Source of the DNA: Porphyromonadaceae bacterium UBA7555
GTDB taxonomy: Bacteria > Bacteroidota > Bacteroidia > Bacteroidales > Muribaculaceae
Assembly: GCA_002478045.1 (NCBI GenBank)
Contig: DLLT01000042.1
Location: forward strand, 1-38,475
Length of the DNA stretch: 38,475 nt
Direction of reading: 5' to 3'
In this document: positions 15,775 to 24,619 of the stretch, piece after piece
Layout of the letters: the number at the start of each line of letters is the position of its first letter
How positions within the stretch are numbered: the stretch's first letter is position 1
Translations under genes and position numbers: made by a program
The notes under the pieces: model-generated
The model's database searches: none
Told to the model about the DNA's origin: nothing
The model's input: only the letters and a program-made list of their open reading frames with translations

Positions 15775-18459
15775 TCAGCGTCCGGCGTTGTCTATCATAC
15801 TGCGCAACTTGTCGTTGAAGTCGTTGGCTTTTATGAGGTTCTCCATATTCAGGTGCATACGGTAGCGCCAGTAGTGGCGCGGATTGGCCGGGACGTTGAT
15901 GATTTCGTCCTTGGGGTTCTCGCGTCGCAGTTTGCCGTCCATAGCCAGGTAGTCCTGCAGCGGCAGAATGCACAGCATTGATGGTGACTTGAGGTGCAAA
16001 TTTACGATTGCATCGCATATCCACGGCTCGGCAAAATAAGGCGCTGTACCGTTTTGTTGCAGCACTTCGTTGAAGTAACGCTGTGTCTTTTCGCGGTTTT
16101 CTTCCCACCATACGCGTATACCGCCCATGTCGTGTGTCGATGTGGTGCATACCGAGTAATACGGGTAGTTGTGTGTATCGCCGAAGGTGAGATTGGGGTC
16201 CTTGGGCATACGCTGTATTTCAAGAGCCAGTATCTCGAGGTGCTGCATCACGGCGGGTACGCAATCCGGAATCATACCGAGGTCTTCGGCGCAGGTGAGC
16301 ATGTCCGTGGCTTCGATGAGCGGTGGCAGTTTCCACATGGCTTTACCGTACCAGAAGTCGTTGTGTCGATGATAGAAGAAGTCGTTGTACAATCGGTCGA
16401 AGCACCAGCGCTCGTAGTCGTTGAGCGAGCGGTATATATATGTGTATTGAGCCGATATGCGCGGGTGATACTTGCCTTTTTCGCGGCTGTCTTCGATGAA
16501 CAGTACGTTGTCTATAAGGCCCAGCAATGCGTTGCACAGCCGAGTGTTTTTGTCGTCTTGGGGCAGTGAGCCGAAGTGGTCGGCGACCTTGCGTTGTGTG
16601 TCGAATTCGGGGCGCAGTTTGTAGCGTCCGTATCCGACATCGACGAGGAAGGTCTTGCGTGCTTCGTCGGTGTATTCGCCGAAGAAGTCGCCCAGGAAGT
16701 AATCCATGATGAACGGCGTGGTGTGCAGGTCTACGTCTATCCAGAAGTCGTAGTTGTATCGCAGTTCGTCCGGGGTGAAGGGCAGGGCGGGATTGAAGGT
16801 GCCCAGCAGGCCGTGTACGGCGTCCATGGGTATTTCCCAAATGCGGAAGAAGCCCAAGACGTGGTCTATGCGGTATGCATCGAAGTATTCGGACATTTTG
16901 CGGAAGCGTGCTTTCCACCATGCAAATCCGTCACGGTTCATTTCTTCCCAGTTGTAGGTGGGGAATCCCCAGTTTTGACCCAAAACGGAGAAGTCGTCCG
17001 GCGGCGCTCCGGCTTGACAGTCCATATTGAACAGCCGCGCATCGGTCCATGCGTCCACGCTTGTGCGCGATATGCCGATGGGAATATCGCCCTTGATTGC
17101 TACGCCTTTGCCGTGTGCATAGTCGCGTACGGTTTTCAGCTGTTTGTCAAGGTGATATTGAGTGAAGTAGACGATGTTTGTCTCCTCGGCAGCTTCTTTG
17201 GCCAATTCTTTGACCAATTCTTTGGAGTATTTGGCGTATTTGCCCCATTGCGAGAAGTCGGCAGTACCGAAGCGGTCGCGTAAGACACAGAATGCCGCGT
17301 AATTGGGCAGCCATCCGGCGTTTTGTTTTACGAACGCCTTGAAGTCGGCCGAGGCTATGGTCTTGGCGCCGTCCTGGGCGAATATCTCGCGTACGTACTC
17401 TGTCTTGGCATGGGTGACGCGTTCGTAGTCGACGGTTGCCAATCCGTTGAGCTCGGCGGCCAAATCTCGGTAGTATTTGCGACGTGCCGGGTCGCGCAGT
17501 TCGCCTACGGCCTCAAGACGCAGGTACATAGGATGGAGCGCGAATGTCGAATTGGCGTTATAGGGATACGAATCAGTCCATGTGCCTGTCATCGTGGTAT
17601 CGTTGATAGGCAGGATTTGTATAAAGTTTTGATGCGTCATTGCAGCCCAATCGACCATCAGTGTGAGATCGTAGAAGTCGCCTACGCCGAAGTCGTTGCG
17701 TGTGCGTATCGAGAATACCGGTATGGCAACGCCGGCGCCGCGCCAGGGAGTCAGAGGATTGCGCAGTCGCATTCCGGTAAGCACTGTGGCGGTGTCGCGT
17801 GTGGGCTGTGTCCCGAGGGTGCGGTTGTTGCCCAGTTCCCAAGCCACGAGTTTGCCGGAATTTTTGTCGAGAATCACGAACTTGTATTCGGTGGCAACGC
17901 TGAGTCCGGCTGCCGGTATATTGACGCTCCACATCGGGAAGTCGTGTGCGGACATAGCTACTGCTTGTGCCGTATCCCATTTGCCTAATGACGGTGTCTC
18001 GCCACAGACGGCGAGAACCTGTTCGGGGCGTATCATTGGTGCCAGTACTTGAATGGTAACCATTCCGGCACAAGGCAGTATGCGAGCCGTTGAGGCTGCA
18101 TCATCGCGGCGGTTGATGCATTCGGCGATTGCAGACGAATAGTATGGTTTGTCCCACGGCTGATCCTGCCAGCGGTCGTTGACGTATACGGCATGACCTG
18201 CATCTGTGGGCATATAAAAATGGTGCGGATGTCCCCATTCACGTTTGCAGCTGCCGTCATCGCGGCGTACTACATAGGAGTATTCGAAGTCAGGGGTGTT
18301 GGCCGGGATGTCAATCTCGGCAGTCCATTTGTCCGTGCCTAAGAGCTTCATCGGTACGGCTGTGTCTATGTTGTTAGATCCCAAGTGCGCGATATTGCCC
18401 GTAAGTACGAGGTTTTCGCCCCAATTGGTGCGGTAATTGACGCTGAATACAATCTTCAT
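15775..18459 (-). CDS. malQ: 4-alpha-glucanotransferase with two N-terminal CBM20 domains (DPE2-like)
   Basis: 894 residues from MKIVFSVNYRTNWGENLVLTG; an in-frame start 29 codons upstream lies in non-conserved sequence and is not used here. Two CBM20 starch-binding domains come first (about 1-105 and 130-235, the second with QVLAVCGETPSLGKWD). A GH77 catalytic domain follows. The nucleophile Asp is in YRIDHVLGFFRIWEIP, the acid/base Glu in CAEDLGMIP, and the stabilising Asp in TSTHDMGG. This arrangement matches the plant cytosolic DPE2 type and is common in Bacteroidetes. The enzyme transfers alpha-1,4-glucan segments between maltooligosaccharides or glycogen in the cytoplasm. No signal peptide. 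It is divergently placed from the YigZ gene. Confidence 0.95.
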   Translation of the reverse strand: MKIVFSVNYRTNWGENLVLTGNIAHLGSNNIDTAVPMKLLGTDKWTAEIDIPANTPDFEYSYVVRRDDGSCKREWGHPHHFYMPTDAGHAVYVNDRWQDQPWDKPYYSSAIAECINRRDDAASTARILPCAGMVTIQVLAPMIRPEQVLAVCGETPSLGKWDTAQAVAMSAHDFPMWSVNIPAAGLSVATEYKFVILDKNSGKLVAWELGNNRTLGTQPTRDTATVLTGMRLRNPLTPWRGAGVAIPVFSIRTRNDFGVGDFYDLTLMVDWAAMTHQNFIQILPINDTTMTGTWTDSYPYNANSTFALHPMYLRLEAVGELRDPARRKYYRDLAAELNGLATVDYERVTHAKTEYVREIFAQDGAKTIASADFKAFVKQNAGWLPNYAAFCVLRDRFGTADFSQWGKYAKYSKELVKELAKEAAEETNIVYFTQYHLDKQLKTVRDYAHGKGVAIKGDIPIGISRTSVDAWTDARLFNMDCQAGAPPDDFSVLGQNWGFPTYNWEEMNRDGFAWWKARFRKMSEYFDAYRIDHVLGFFRIWEIPMDAVHGLLGTFNPALPFTPDELRYNYDFWIDVDLHTTPFIMDYFLGDFFGEYTDEARKTFLVDVGYGRYKLRPEFDTQRKVADHFGSLPQDDKNTRLCNALLGLIDNVLFIEDSREKGKYHPRISAQYTYIYRSLNDYERWCFDRLYNDFFYHRHNDFWYGKAMWKLPPLIEATDMLTCAEDLGMIPDCVPAVMQHLEILALEIQRMPKDPNLTFGDTHNYPYYSVCTTSTHDMGGIRVWWEENREKTQRYFNEVLQQNGTAPYFAEPWICDAIVNLHLKSPSMLCILPLQDYLAMDGKLRRENPKDEIINVPANPRHYWRYRMHLNMENLIKANDFNDKLRSMIDNAGR

Positions 18460-18752
18460 GGTCTGGTGTATTGTGGCTGTTGTTATTCGTGTATGGATAA
18501 AAGTATGATATAGTGTCAAAGAACGTCCACCGTAGAGGCGGCGCACTTTGCGGTGTAAATGTACGAATAATTATCTGTAAATGCGGTTTTGCAACACTTT
18601 TTAACCGAAAGCATATTGTCTTATGAGTTAGCCCGAATGTTTAAGGCTGTCGGGACTAAGTCATATATACGATGGGGCGCTCTGACCGCTTTTGGGAAAA
18701 GAATTATGTGCTCGGTCTGCGGTCGGATGTATGCGTTAAAGCAAAAATACAC

Positions 18753-18760
18753 TAACTTTG
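18753..18760 (+). promoter_or_regulatory. -7 promoter element for the YigZ gene
   Basis: TAACTTTG is an exact Bacteroidetes -7 box. No good TTTG is found 19-21 nt upstream. A start site near 18767 excludes the longer frame beginning at 18758 and supports the ATG at 18821. The 361-bp divergent region 18460-18820 shows nothing else that can be supported; the malQ promoter was not found. Confidence 0.5.
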
Positions 18761-18820
18761 TGCAGTGAAAACGGACGTGAATTAGGCGCGAAGGCGCATC
18801 ACGGCCGTAAAAATCTATTT

Positions 18821-19411
18821 ATGTCCGACACATATTACACGATACAAGAAGAAGGCGAAGGCCGGTTGAGAGAAAAGCTGAGCCGTTTTATAGCGTATGC
18901 CCATCACGTTGACAGCGAGGAAGATGCACGCACTTTCGTGCAATTGCTGCGCAATCGTTATCACGATGCACGGCACGTGTGCTGGGCTTTTGCAACGCGA
19001 GACGGACGGCGTTTGGCTCAGGATGACGGCGAGCCTTCCGGCACTGCCGGTCGTCCGATATTGGGCCAAATAGACTCGCTTGGATTGACGGATGTCGTTG
19101 TGGGTGTCGTTCGCTATTTCGGCGGCATAAAACTCGGGCCGTCGGGCCTGATAGCAGCTTATCGCGAGGCCGCACGCTTGGCGTTGCAGTCCGTGCCTGC
19201 GGTCGAATGTCATAGTCAATGTCGGTTTGTATTCACTTTCCCGTATTTGGCTATGAATGATGTTATGAAGGTGGTCAAAAGCGAGGAATGCACGGTTGTG
19301 GAACAATCGTTTGACAATAGTTGCTTGATGGTGGTGGAGATTCGCGAAGATAATGCCGAGCGGCTTCGCGGACGCTTGGATGCGGTGTCCGGCCTTACGT
19401 TTGCGGATTAG
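18821..19411 (+). CDS. YigZ/IMPACT family protein
   Basis: 196 residues from MSDTYYTIQEEGEGRLREK; the frame extends upstream to 18758, but that part precedes the predicted transcription start. The UPF0029 (IMPACT) N-terminal domain is clear: FIAYAHHVDSEEDA, HVCWAF, the signature DDGEPSGTAGRPILGQI and VVRYFGGIKLGPSGLIAAYR. A C-terminal ferredoxin-like DUF1949 domain follows (about 130-196). The family is conserved across life and linked in eukaryotes to GCN2 control; the bacterial role is unknown. It is the only complete plus-strand gene in the window. It converges on the stress-protein gene with 20 bp between stops; short hairpins there (19401-19417 and 19428-19440) lack T-runs. Confidence 0.92.
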   Translation: MSDTYYTIQEEGEGRLREKLSRFIAYAHHVDSEEDARTFVQLLRNRYHDARHVCWAFATRDGRRLAQDDGEPSGTAGRPILGQIDSLGLTDVVVGVVRYFGGIKLGPSGLIAAYREAARLALQSVPAVECHSQCRFVFTFPYLAMNDVMKVVKSEECTVVEQSFDNSCLMVVEIREDNAERLRGRLDAVSGLTFAD

Positions 19412-19431
19412 CCGCAATCGGTGTACTCCGG

Positions 19432-20541
19432 TTAAACCGGGATGGCCAGCATCGGAATGTCCGCGTTCAATATCATCTTGTGCGCCAATCCGGGGTTGAA
19501 TAGTCGGGCAAAGGCGTTTTGCCTTTTGTTGGGGATGACGAGGATGTCTGCGGGGTTGTCTTTGACCAAGCATCTGAATTGCTCGGCAGCACAATCTGCG
19601 TCTATGCTCATTGTGTCAAATTCGAAATTCGGGAAATTTTTCTTGCAGAAAGACATGACGTTGAGCAACGATTCTGTATTGGAGCGTTCGAAAGGTCGCC
19701 TTTTGGCCGGAAGGTGCACAAGAGTGACTTTGGCTGAAATGTTATTGAAGATGCGCGACATTGTATCCAAGGCCAGGAGGTCTTGCTGCTCGAGATTGGT
19801 AAAGAAATGTATACGGATGTTTTCGGCTTCGATGTTTACCCTTATGCCTTGTGGAATTGTCAGCACCGAGAACAGGCATTTGTCAAGAACTTCGGCCGAT
19901 ACGCTTCCTATCATTTGTTCCTGCTTCTTGGCGTAGCTTCGAGTGCCCATGACCACGAGGTAGGGCGGGTTGGCCTTGGCATATTCGATGATTGCGTCTT
20001 CGGGAACGCCTTCCATAACAATCGTATCAAATACTACCGGAGGAAGTTCGCCGTACTTGATTTTGGAACGCACCTTGCCGGCAAATTCGTCCATGCGTTT
20101 GTGTGCATCCTCCTCGATTTTACGGCGGGCATCATTGTCGGCTATTTCGTAGGTGAGCTGATCGCTGAGTTGCATATTTCCTGCTACATACGGATCTATG
20201 AATGAGTATAGCAATCGTATCTGCGCGTTGTGCTTTTGAGCCAGAGCGAAGGCCACTTCAAGTGCATTGACCGAATGTTCGCTGAAATCAACCGGTACAA
20301 GTATACAATGCGATTTCTCGTTGAAAGGCGAGGGCATAGGTGTGAATATCTCGCGGTGTTCGATGATGCGCAACGCCAAAGGCAGATCTTTTTCGTGTAT
20401 GCGAACGCGTACGCCGGAAGATACTGTCGGGTGTTCGAGGTTGACATTTTGCAGCAACACCTCGATGCCTTCTTTTTCGAGGATGTTCTTCAGTTCGATG
20501 GCGCGGTCGTATGTGTGTATGGCAACGGTGATAAGACGCAT
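19432..20541 (-). CDS. Tandem universal stress protein with N-terminal DUF2007 domain
   Basis: 369 residues. Residues about 1-70 look like DUF2007, a putative signal-transducing domain (TYDRAIELKNILEKEGIEVLLQ). Two universal-stress-protein domains follow, at about 78-220 and 235-369. The first has LVPVDFSEHSVNALEVA and the nucleotide-binding G-2X-G-9X-GS type motif in VMGTRSYAKKQEQMIGSVSAEV. The second ends in LVIPNKRQNAFARLFNPGL and lacks the glycine motif, so it probably does not bind ATP. The protein is cytoplasmic; the stress it serves cannot be told from sequence. It has no recognised promoter and lies about 105 bp behind a small HTH gene on the same strand. Confidence 0.85.
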   Translation of the reverse strand: MRLITVAIHTYDRAIELKNILEKEGIEVLLQNVNLEHPTVSSGVRVRIHEKDLPLALRIIEHREIFTPMPSPFNEKSHCILVPVDFSEHSVNALEVAFALAQKHNAQIRLLYSFIDPYVAGNMQLSDQLTYEIADNDARRKIEEDAHKRMDEFAGKVRSKIKYGELPPVVFDTIVMEGVPEDAIIEYAKANPPYLVVMGTRSYAKKQEQMIGSVSAEVLDKCLFSVLTIPQGIRVNIEAENIRIHFFTNLEQQDLLALDTMSRIFNNISAKVTLVHLPAKRRPFERSNTESLLNVMSFCKKNFPNFEFDTMSIDADCAAEQFRCLVKDNPADILVIPNKRQNAFARLFNPGLAHKMILNADIPMLAIPV

Positions 20542-20574
20542 AATTGTATAAGCCGATTAGGGTTCTTGATACAG

Positions 20575-20622
20575 CCTATGGATGCCTCGCCGGTGCAAGG
20601 CATCCATAGGATGCTGTTTTTT
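20575..20622 (+). terminator. Strong intrinsic terminator facing the plus strand
   Basis: Perfect 13-bp arms CCTATGGATGCCT (20575-20587) and AGGCATCCATAGG (20598-20610) flank a 10-nt loop. An ATG bulge, CTG and six T (20617-20622) follow on the plus strand only. On the minus strand, where the adjacent genes lie, no T-tract follows. No plus-strand gene reads into it. Confidence 0.65.
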
Positions 20623-20646
20623 GTGTGAGAGAAGGCTGTGGCTTTC

Positions 20647-20907
20647 TCAGTCCTTGTTTTCTTGTTCTTGGAGGATTTCGACGGCCATATCGTAGATTGT
20701 GGAGTCGTCAAGGACAACGATACCACCGTTGGGGCCGGGTTCGATGTGTACGCCGCAGTTTTTGCCGAAATCGTAGTTGCTGCCGCCGAAGTAGTTGCGT
20801 ACGGTCTGAACTGTGATGTTGAGTTTGTCGGCGATGCGATGCATCGAACCGTCGGGCAGACTGTCTTTGAGTTTGCGCAAATCGTTGAAGCTGATAGTCT
20901 TAGTCAT
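20647..20907 (-). CDS. Small HTH DNA-binding protein
   Basis: 86 residues. An N-terminal helix-turn-helix (about 18-42) reads DGSMHRIADKLNITVQTVRNYFGG. A glycine-rich strand segment GVHIEPGPNGGIVVLDD and an acidic C-terminal helix follow. Similar short proteins, usually called only 'DNA-binding protein', are common in Bacteroidales, with no known target. The gene is monocistronic or ahead of the stress-protein gene. A -7-like TATTTTTG lies at 21013-21020 on the minus strand, without a matching -33 box. Confidence 0.8.
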   Translation of the reverse strand: MTKTISFNDLRKLKDSLPDGSMHRIADKLNITVQTVRNYFGGSNYDFGKNCGVHIEPGPNGGIVVLDDSTIYDMAVEILQEQENKD

Positions 20908-21106
20908 GATGGTATCGGTTAGTGTGGATGATTATTATATGGTTGTTGATACGACAGGGAGGTATGTTGTCGTTATTGTGGGTATAAATTTAGTGGTCTT
21001 TTGTGAGTTGACCAAAAATATTTATGTTTTTTTTTTATGTTTTACGACACTTATTTTGCCCGTTCGGTTCGGTATGACGCGTAACGTGTTGATTTATGCG
21101 TTATTG

Positions 21107-21931
21107 TCAGATACGTTCGACATTTGAGGCATCTATCCAAGCGGCTGTGGTGTTGTTAACCTTCACATGATACCACAATTGGGCTCCATCGCTGCTTGCG
21201 GCGTTTACCGAGTCGATAATTACGAGACGTGTGCCCTCGTGTACGGGGACGATTTTGTCCGCCTTGTCTGTTTTGGCCGTTGGAGCGGGGGTGAGGTTGG
21301 CCGAAGGTGCGGTGACTATGGCAACGTCATTATTGTCGGCGGCGGCTGCACTTTGGTATGCGACTATTGTGGTGTATACAAGTATAATGAATAGTACCAA
21401 AGCGCCAAAGAAACCGACTTTGCGTACCGTGACATTTGTCAAGAAAAGGTATGTGGCAATTAGTCCGATAATTATGACAAATAGGATGAAGGTTGTCCAT
21501 GCCCAGGCATTAGGTGACATCATAGCAATGACGCCCGAATGAATTCTGCCAAGTATGGACGAGTTGTCTTCGGGTTTGTCCTCGAGTGTCGTATTGACAA
21601 AATCGAGGTTGGCGCGTGCATCCTTGTTTGACGGATCAATTTTGAGTGCGCGCTCGTATGCTAGTATGCTTTGAGAGATCTTACCCATACGGAAATATGT
21701 GTTGCCCAGATTGTAGTATAAGTCGGACGATACTCCGTATTCTTTTATGATTGTTTTGTATAGGTCTGCAGCCTCTGTATAGTCTTTTGAATTGTATGCC
21801 GAATCGGCTTTGGCCGAGAGGGTGGCGGCAGTTTCGGTTTTGACCGTGGCTTGGGCTGTGGCTGTGCTTATGCAGAAGGCTGCAGTAATGGCAAAAACCA
21901 CGTATTGCAATATATTGTGTGAGGTCCTCAT
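21107..21931 (-). CDS. batE: BatE, TPR and SH3-like protein of the aerotolerance operon
   Basis: 274 residues. A signal peptide ends near ATAQA, followed by TPR repeats (about 38-115, with NLGNTYFRMGKISQSILAYERAL), two membrane segments (about 140-165 and 172-195) and a C-terminal SH3-like region (about 220-274, VHEGTRLVIIDS... WIDASNVERI). It is the last gene of the Bat operon; its ATG overlaps the BatD stop in TAATG. In Bacteroides the operon was linked to survival under oxygen; the molecular role of BatE is unknown. It is probably an inner-membrane partner of the VWA proteins BatA and BatB. No clear terminator follows within 199 bp. Confidence 0.9.
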   Translation of the reverse strand: MRTSHNILQYVVFAITAAFCISTATAQATVKTETAATLSAKADSAYNSKDYTEAADLYKTIIKEYGVSSDLYYNLGNTYFRMGKISQSILAYERALKIDPSNKDARANLDFVNTTLEDKPEDNSSILGRIHSGVIAMMSPNAWAWTTFILFVIIIGLIATYLFLTNVTVRKVGFFGALVLFIILVYTTIVAYQSAAAADNNDVAIVTAPSANLTPAPTAKTDKADKIVPVHEGTRLVIIDSVNAASSDGAQLWYHVKVNNTTAAWIDASNVERI

Positions 21932-23757
21932 TATGCTTTTGCGGATGCTTTGGTGGATTGTTTCTTGGTGCTTTCGATGGCTTTGATGACGGCCGAGGAT
22001 TCGTCAAACAGCCCTTTGAGATGTTCGGGTGAAGAGCTGTCGGGAGTGAAACGAGCCATTTCACATTGATCCAAGATGTTGATTGTTCGGTCGGTAAGTT
22101 CCTCGCTTATGCCGCTTTCAAGCAGTTTTTCGCGGATGTTGTCGCGAGTGAGCGCCGATGACGGAATACGAAGTTTGTCGCTGATATATCCCCAGAGGGC
22201 ATGTGCAAGGCTTTCGTGGAAGGCATCGGCGTCATTTGCGGTCAGGGCTTTTGCGGCCAAACGTAGACGCTTGGTGGCCACCTTATTGGCGCGAGCTGTA
22301 CGGCGTGCCGCCAGGTCATCGGCGGCGCGGATATGCTTGCGGTATACGATGATGGTAGATACAAATGCCACTAATACAAGTATATACAACAGCATGTAGG
22401 TTGTTCCGTAGAAGGTTCGTTCCGGTTTCTTCGCAAGTGATGCGGTGTCAATGCGGTGTATATAGCGTATGTCTTTGAGCCCTTCGCCGATTTCCTTTTG
22501 TTCGGCCGATGACGCCGAGCCGCGTATCACGTTGAGATTGTATCCTTTTTGCTTGATGGTCATATATCGTCCGGCCGTTGGATCAAAGTATACAAAATTC
22601 CATGAAGGGATATTGAGCGTACCTACTTCTTTGGGCACGATGGTATAGGTCACGGCGCAGGTGCCGCGCATATCCGAGCCGTTGAAGTTGGCATCGCTTA
22701 CCACTTCGGGGGTGTACTCTTCGACGTTTGCCGGGAACGACAGGGTGGGGGCGGACAATGCTTTGATGTTGCCGGTGCCGTTGATGTTGAGGGTATAAGT
22801 AAGAGCTTCATTGGTACGCGGATGCGCCGGAGCGATGTCCGTAGTGGCGGTGAAGTGTCCTACCGCGCCTTCAAAGCCGTCGGGAGCCGGTTGCGGAAGA
22901 TCTTCGACACTTACCGAGATTCGGTTGGATGTCGTTGTGATTTTTTGTTCGATGGGGCGATAGGTTACAAAGAAGCCGTTGGAGATTGGTTCGTATGTCT
23001 CGAGTGTCACGTCATATCGGCCCGAGTTGATGGTCAGTGTCCCTGCTTTTTGCGGGTAGAGTAGGCATTTTTTCAGTACTGCGGAGTAATAGTTTTCGCC
23101 GCGGAAGTGTTCCAACTGAGCCTCGTTGCTGCCTACGGGTAATTCTTCGGAAATAAAGCCGTCGAATTGGGGCAGTGTTGTGGCGCGGAAAGAGGTGATA
23201 TTGTGCTTGGTATACACTTTAATGGTCGCGATGACGGCTTCTCCTTTCCATAGATGTTTTTTGGACATATTGACCGTGACGATGAGGTCGCCGGGTGATA
23301 CCTTGCCGGCACGAGGGGCATATGCTGCGGGAGCCGGCATCGAGGACGAGCCTGATTGGCTTTGCTGTGAGCTGCGATCCGGCGGAAGTATGGTTAGCCT
23401 TTTGGCGTGGGTGCGCATATTGCCTACGCTGACAGCCGGGATGGTTACGGTAGATGCTTTTTCGGCCTCATATAAATAGGTGTATTGGCGCTGTATGGAA
23501 GACTCGACGCGGCCGTTAATGATGGTCGTGCTTTGCATGGTCGAGACTCCGGGACGCGAGGCATTGAAAATCTTACAATTAGGTATTTCGGGCGCGTTTC
23601 GTACCACGGCATCGCTGTTGTTTACAGAGATTGTGACGCTGAAACGATTGCCTTGAATGACGGTGGCCGGAGCCTCTATCGTGACCGATTGGGCGGTCGC
23701 GATAAGTGACACTACGGCCATTATCACAAGGGCTATGTAATATCTTAATGCGGACAT
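21931..23757 (-). CDS. batD: BatD, membrane-anchored oxygen-tolerance protein
   Basis: About 608 residues from MSALRYYIALVIMAVVSLIATAQ. The open frame runs 79 codons further upstream through a Ser/Asn/Lys-rich segment that is the antisense-frame shadow of the BatC C terminus; the signal peptide fixes the start. The large periplasmic part has repeated beta-domains of the BatD/oxygen-tolerance family (VTIEAPATVIQGNRFSVTI, KKHLWKGEAVIATIKVY, ALTYTLNINGTGNIKAL). One membrane segment follows near residue 460 (MLLYILVLVAFVSTIIVYR). A cytoplasmic helical tail (about 480-600) ends in a Lys/Ser/Thr-rich stretch. It follows BatC by 28 bp and precedes BatE directly. Confidence 0.9.
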   Translation of the reverse strand: MSALRYYIALVIMAVVSLIATAQSVTIEAPATVIQGNRFSVTISVNNSDAVVRNAPEIPNCKIFNASRPGVSTMQSTTIINGRVESSIQRQYTYLYEAEKASTVTIPAVSVGNMRTHAKRLTILPPDRSSQQSQSGSSSMPAPAAYAPRAGKVSPGDLIVTVNMSKKHLWKGEAVIATIKVYTKHNITSFRATTLPQFDGFISEELPVGSNEAQLEHFRGENYYSAVLKKCLLYPQKAGTLTINSGRYDVTLETYEPISNGFFVTYRPIEQKITTTSNRISVSVEDLPQPAPDGFEGAVGHFTATTDIAPAHPRTNEALTYTLNINGTGNIKALSAPTLSFPANVEEYTPEVVSDANFNGSDMRGTCAVTYTIVPKEVGTLNIPSWNFVYFDPTAGRYMTIKQKGYNLNVIRGSASSAEQKEIGEGLKDIRYIHRIDTASLAKKPERTFYGTTYMLLYILVLVAFVSTIIVYRKHIRAADDLAARRTARANKVATKRLRLAAKALTANDADAFHESLAHALWGYISDKLRIPSSALTRDNIREKLLESGISEELTDRTINILDQCEMARFTPDSSSPEHLKGLFDESSAVIKAIESTKKQSTKASAKA

Positions 23758-23785
23758 GGTGTGTACTCGATTATTGGATATGTTC

Positions 23786-24610
23786 TTACCAGGGCTTGTC
23801 GGTGGTGCGTCGGCCGTAGCCTTGGCGTTGCTCCTGATTTTTGCGAGTTTTGTTCTCTTTGTTTTGTACGGCGTTGAGTATCTGTTGTGAGGACTGACTC
23901 GGTTTTTGTTGTTGTTGCTGTTGCTGTTGTTGTTGTTGCTTTTGATTTTGCTGCTGCTTGTCCTTATTTTTATCCTTGTTGTCGTTGCCTGCACCGCCGC
24001 CTTGGCTTTCCGGGGGAAGCTTGAGCTGAGCTATACGCAGATTTTGCAAAGCCTTGATATTTGTGGGGTTGCGTCGAAGTATTGCTTTGTAATTTGATAT
24101 TGCTTGCTTGTAGCTTTGTGTCGAAACTTGTGAGAGCGAATCGGCCAATTGGTTAGATGTTCTGCCATCCGAGGGCGCTCCCATATTGATGTCTGCACGG
24201 CGCAACGAGTCTGCCAGGTCCTTGAGGTAATCGCCTATCAAAACAGCATCGTTACCCAGATTGTATATGGCTTTTTCGCTGATGTTTGGGTCGGATGCGG
24301 TTTTGCCCAAATTGGCAAGGGTCAGGCGAGCTTCGCGTAGCTTGGTTGTATCGGCGGTAGTAGCGCCCATTATTGTTGCCATCGCCTTGTCGTACTTTGC
24401 CGCTTCGGAGGACGGGTTAGCTTTAAGGGCGTTATCGTAGTCTTTGACGGCATCGGCATAATGCTCTTTCTTATATTTTTCGTTGCCGGATTTTATAGCG
24501 TTTCTTTCGGCTTTATTAGACATATCAGACGAGCAGGAGGTCAAAAGTGCCGTGGCAAGCGCCAATGTGGATGCCAGCGTGATTATATGAGCGTGTTTTA
24601 TCAGAATCAT
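23786..24610 (-). CDS. batC: BatC, TPR lipoprotein with a polyglutamine tract
   Basis: 274 residues. A lipoprotein signal ends at LTSC (LATALLTSCSS). TPR-like repeats follow at about 40-75 and 165-200 (YADAVKDYDNALKANPSSE; YKQAISNYKAILRRNPTN). The C-terminal 75 residues are low-complexity: Asn/Asp/Lys, then an 11-residue pure Q run inside a longer Q-rich stretch, then a basic tail. BatC-family proteins often have a Q- and K-rich tail, so this is not a defect. It is placed between BatB (9 bp) and BatD (28 bp). Its partners are probably the other Bat proteins at the inner membrane. Confidence 0.85.
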   Translation of the reverse strand: MILIKHAHIITLASTLALATALLTSCSSDMSNKAERNAIKSGNEKYKKEHYADAVKDYDNALKANPSSEAAKYDKAMATIMGATTADTTKLREARLTLANLGKTASDPNISEKAIYNLGNDAVLIGDYLKDLADSLRRADINMGAPSDGRTSNQLADSLSQVSTQSYKQAISNYKAILRRNPTNIKALQNLRIAQLKLPPESQGGGAGNDNKDKNKDKQQQNQKQQQQQQQQQQQKPSQSSQQILNAVQNKENKTRKNQEQRQGYGRRTTDKPW

Positions 24611-24619
24611 AAGTTGTGT

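Noticed and set aside
16576..17283. 235-aa plus-strand open frame
   Set aside because: Antisense shadow of malQ without any recognisable domain.
19401..19440. Two small hairpins between the convergent yigZ and stress-protein genes as a bidirectional terminator
   Set aside because: Stems are only 6 bp and no T-tract follows on either strand.
23758..23994. 79-residue N-terminal extension of BatD
   Set aside because: Lies over the BatC C terminus in another frame and precedes a proper signal peptide; its Ser/Asn run is only the polyglutamine codons read in a shifted frame.
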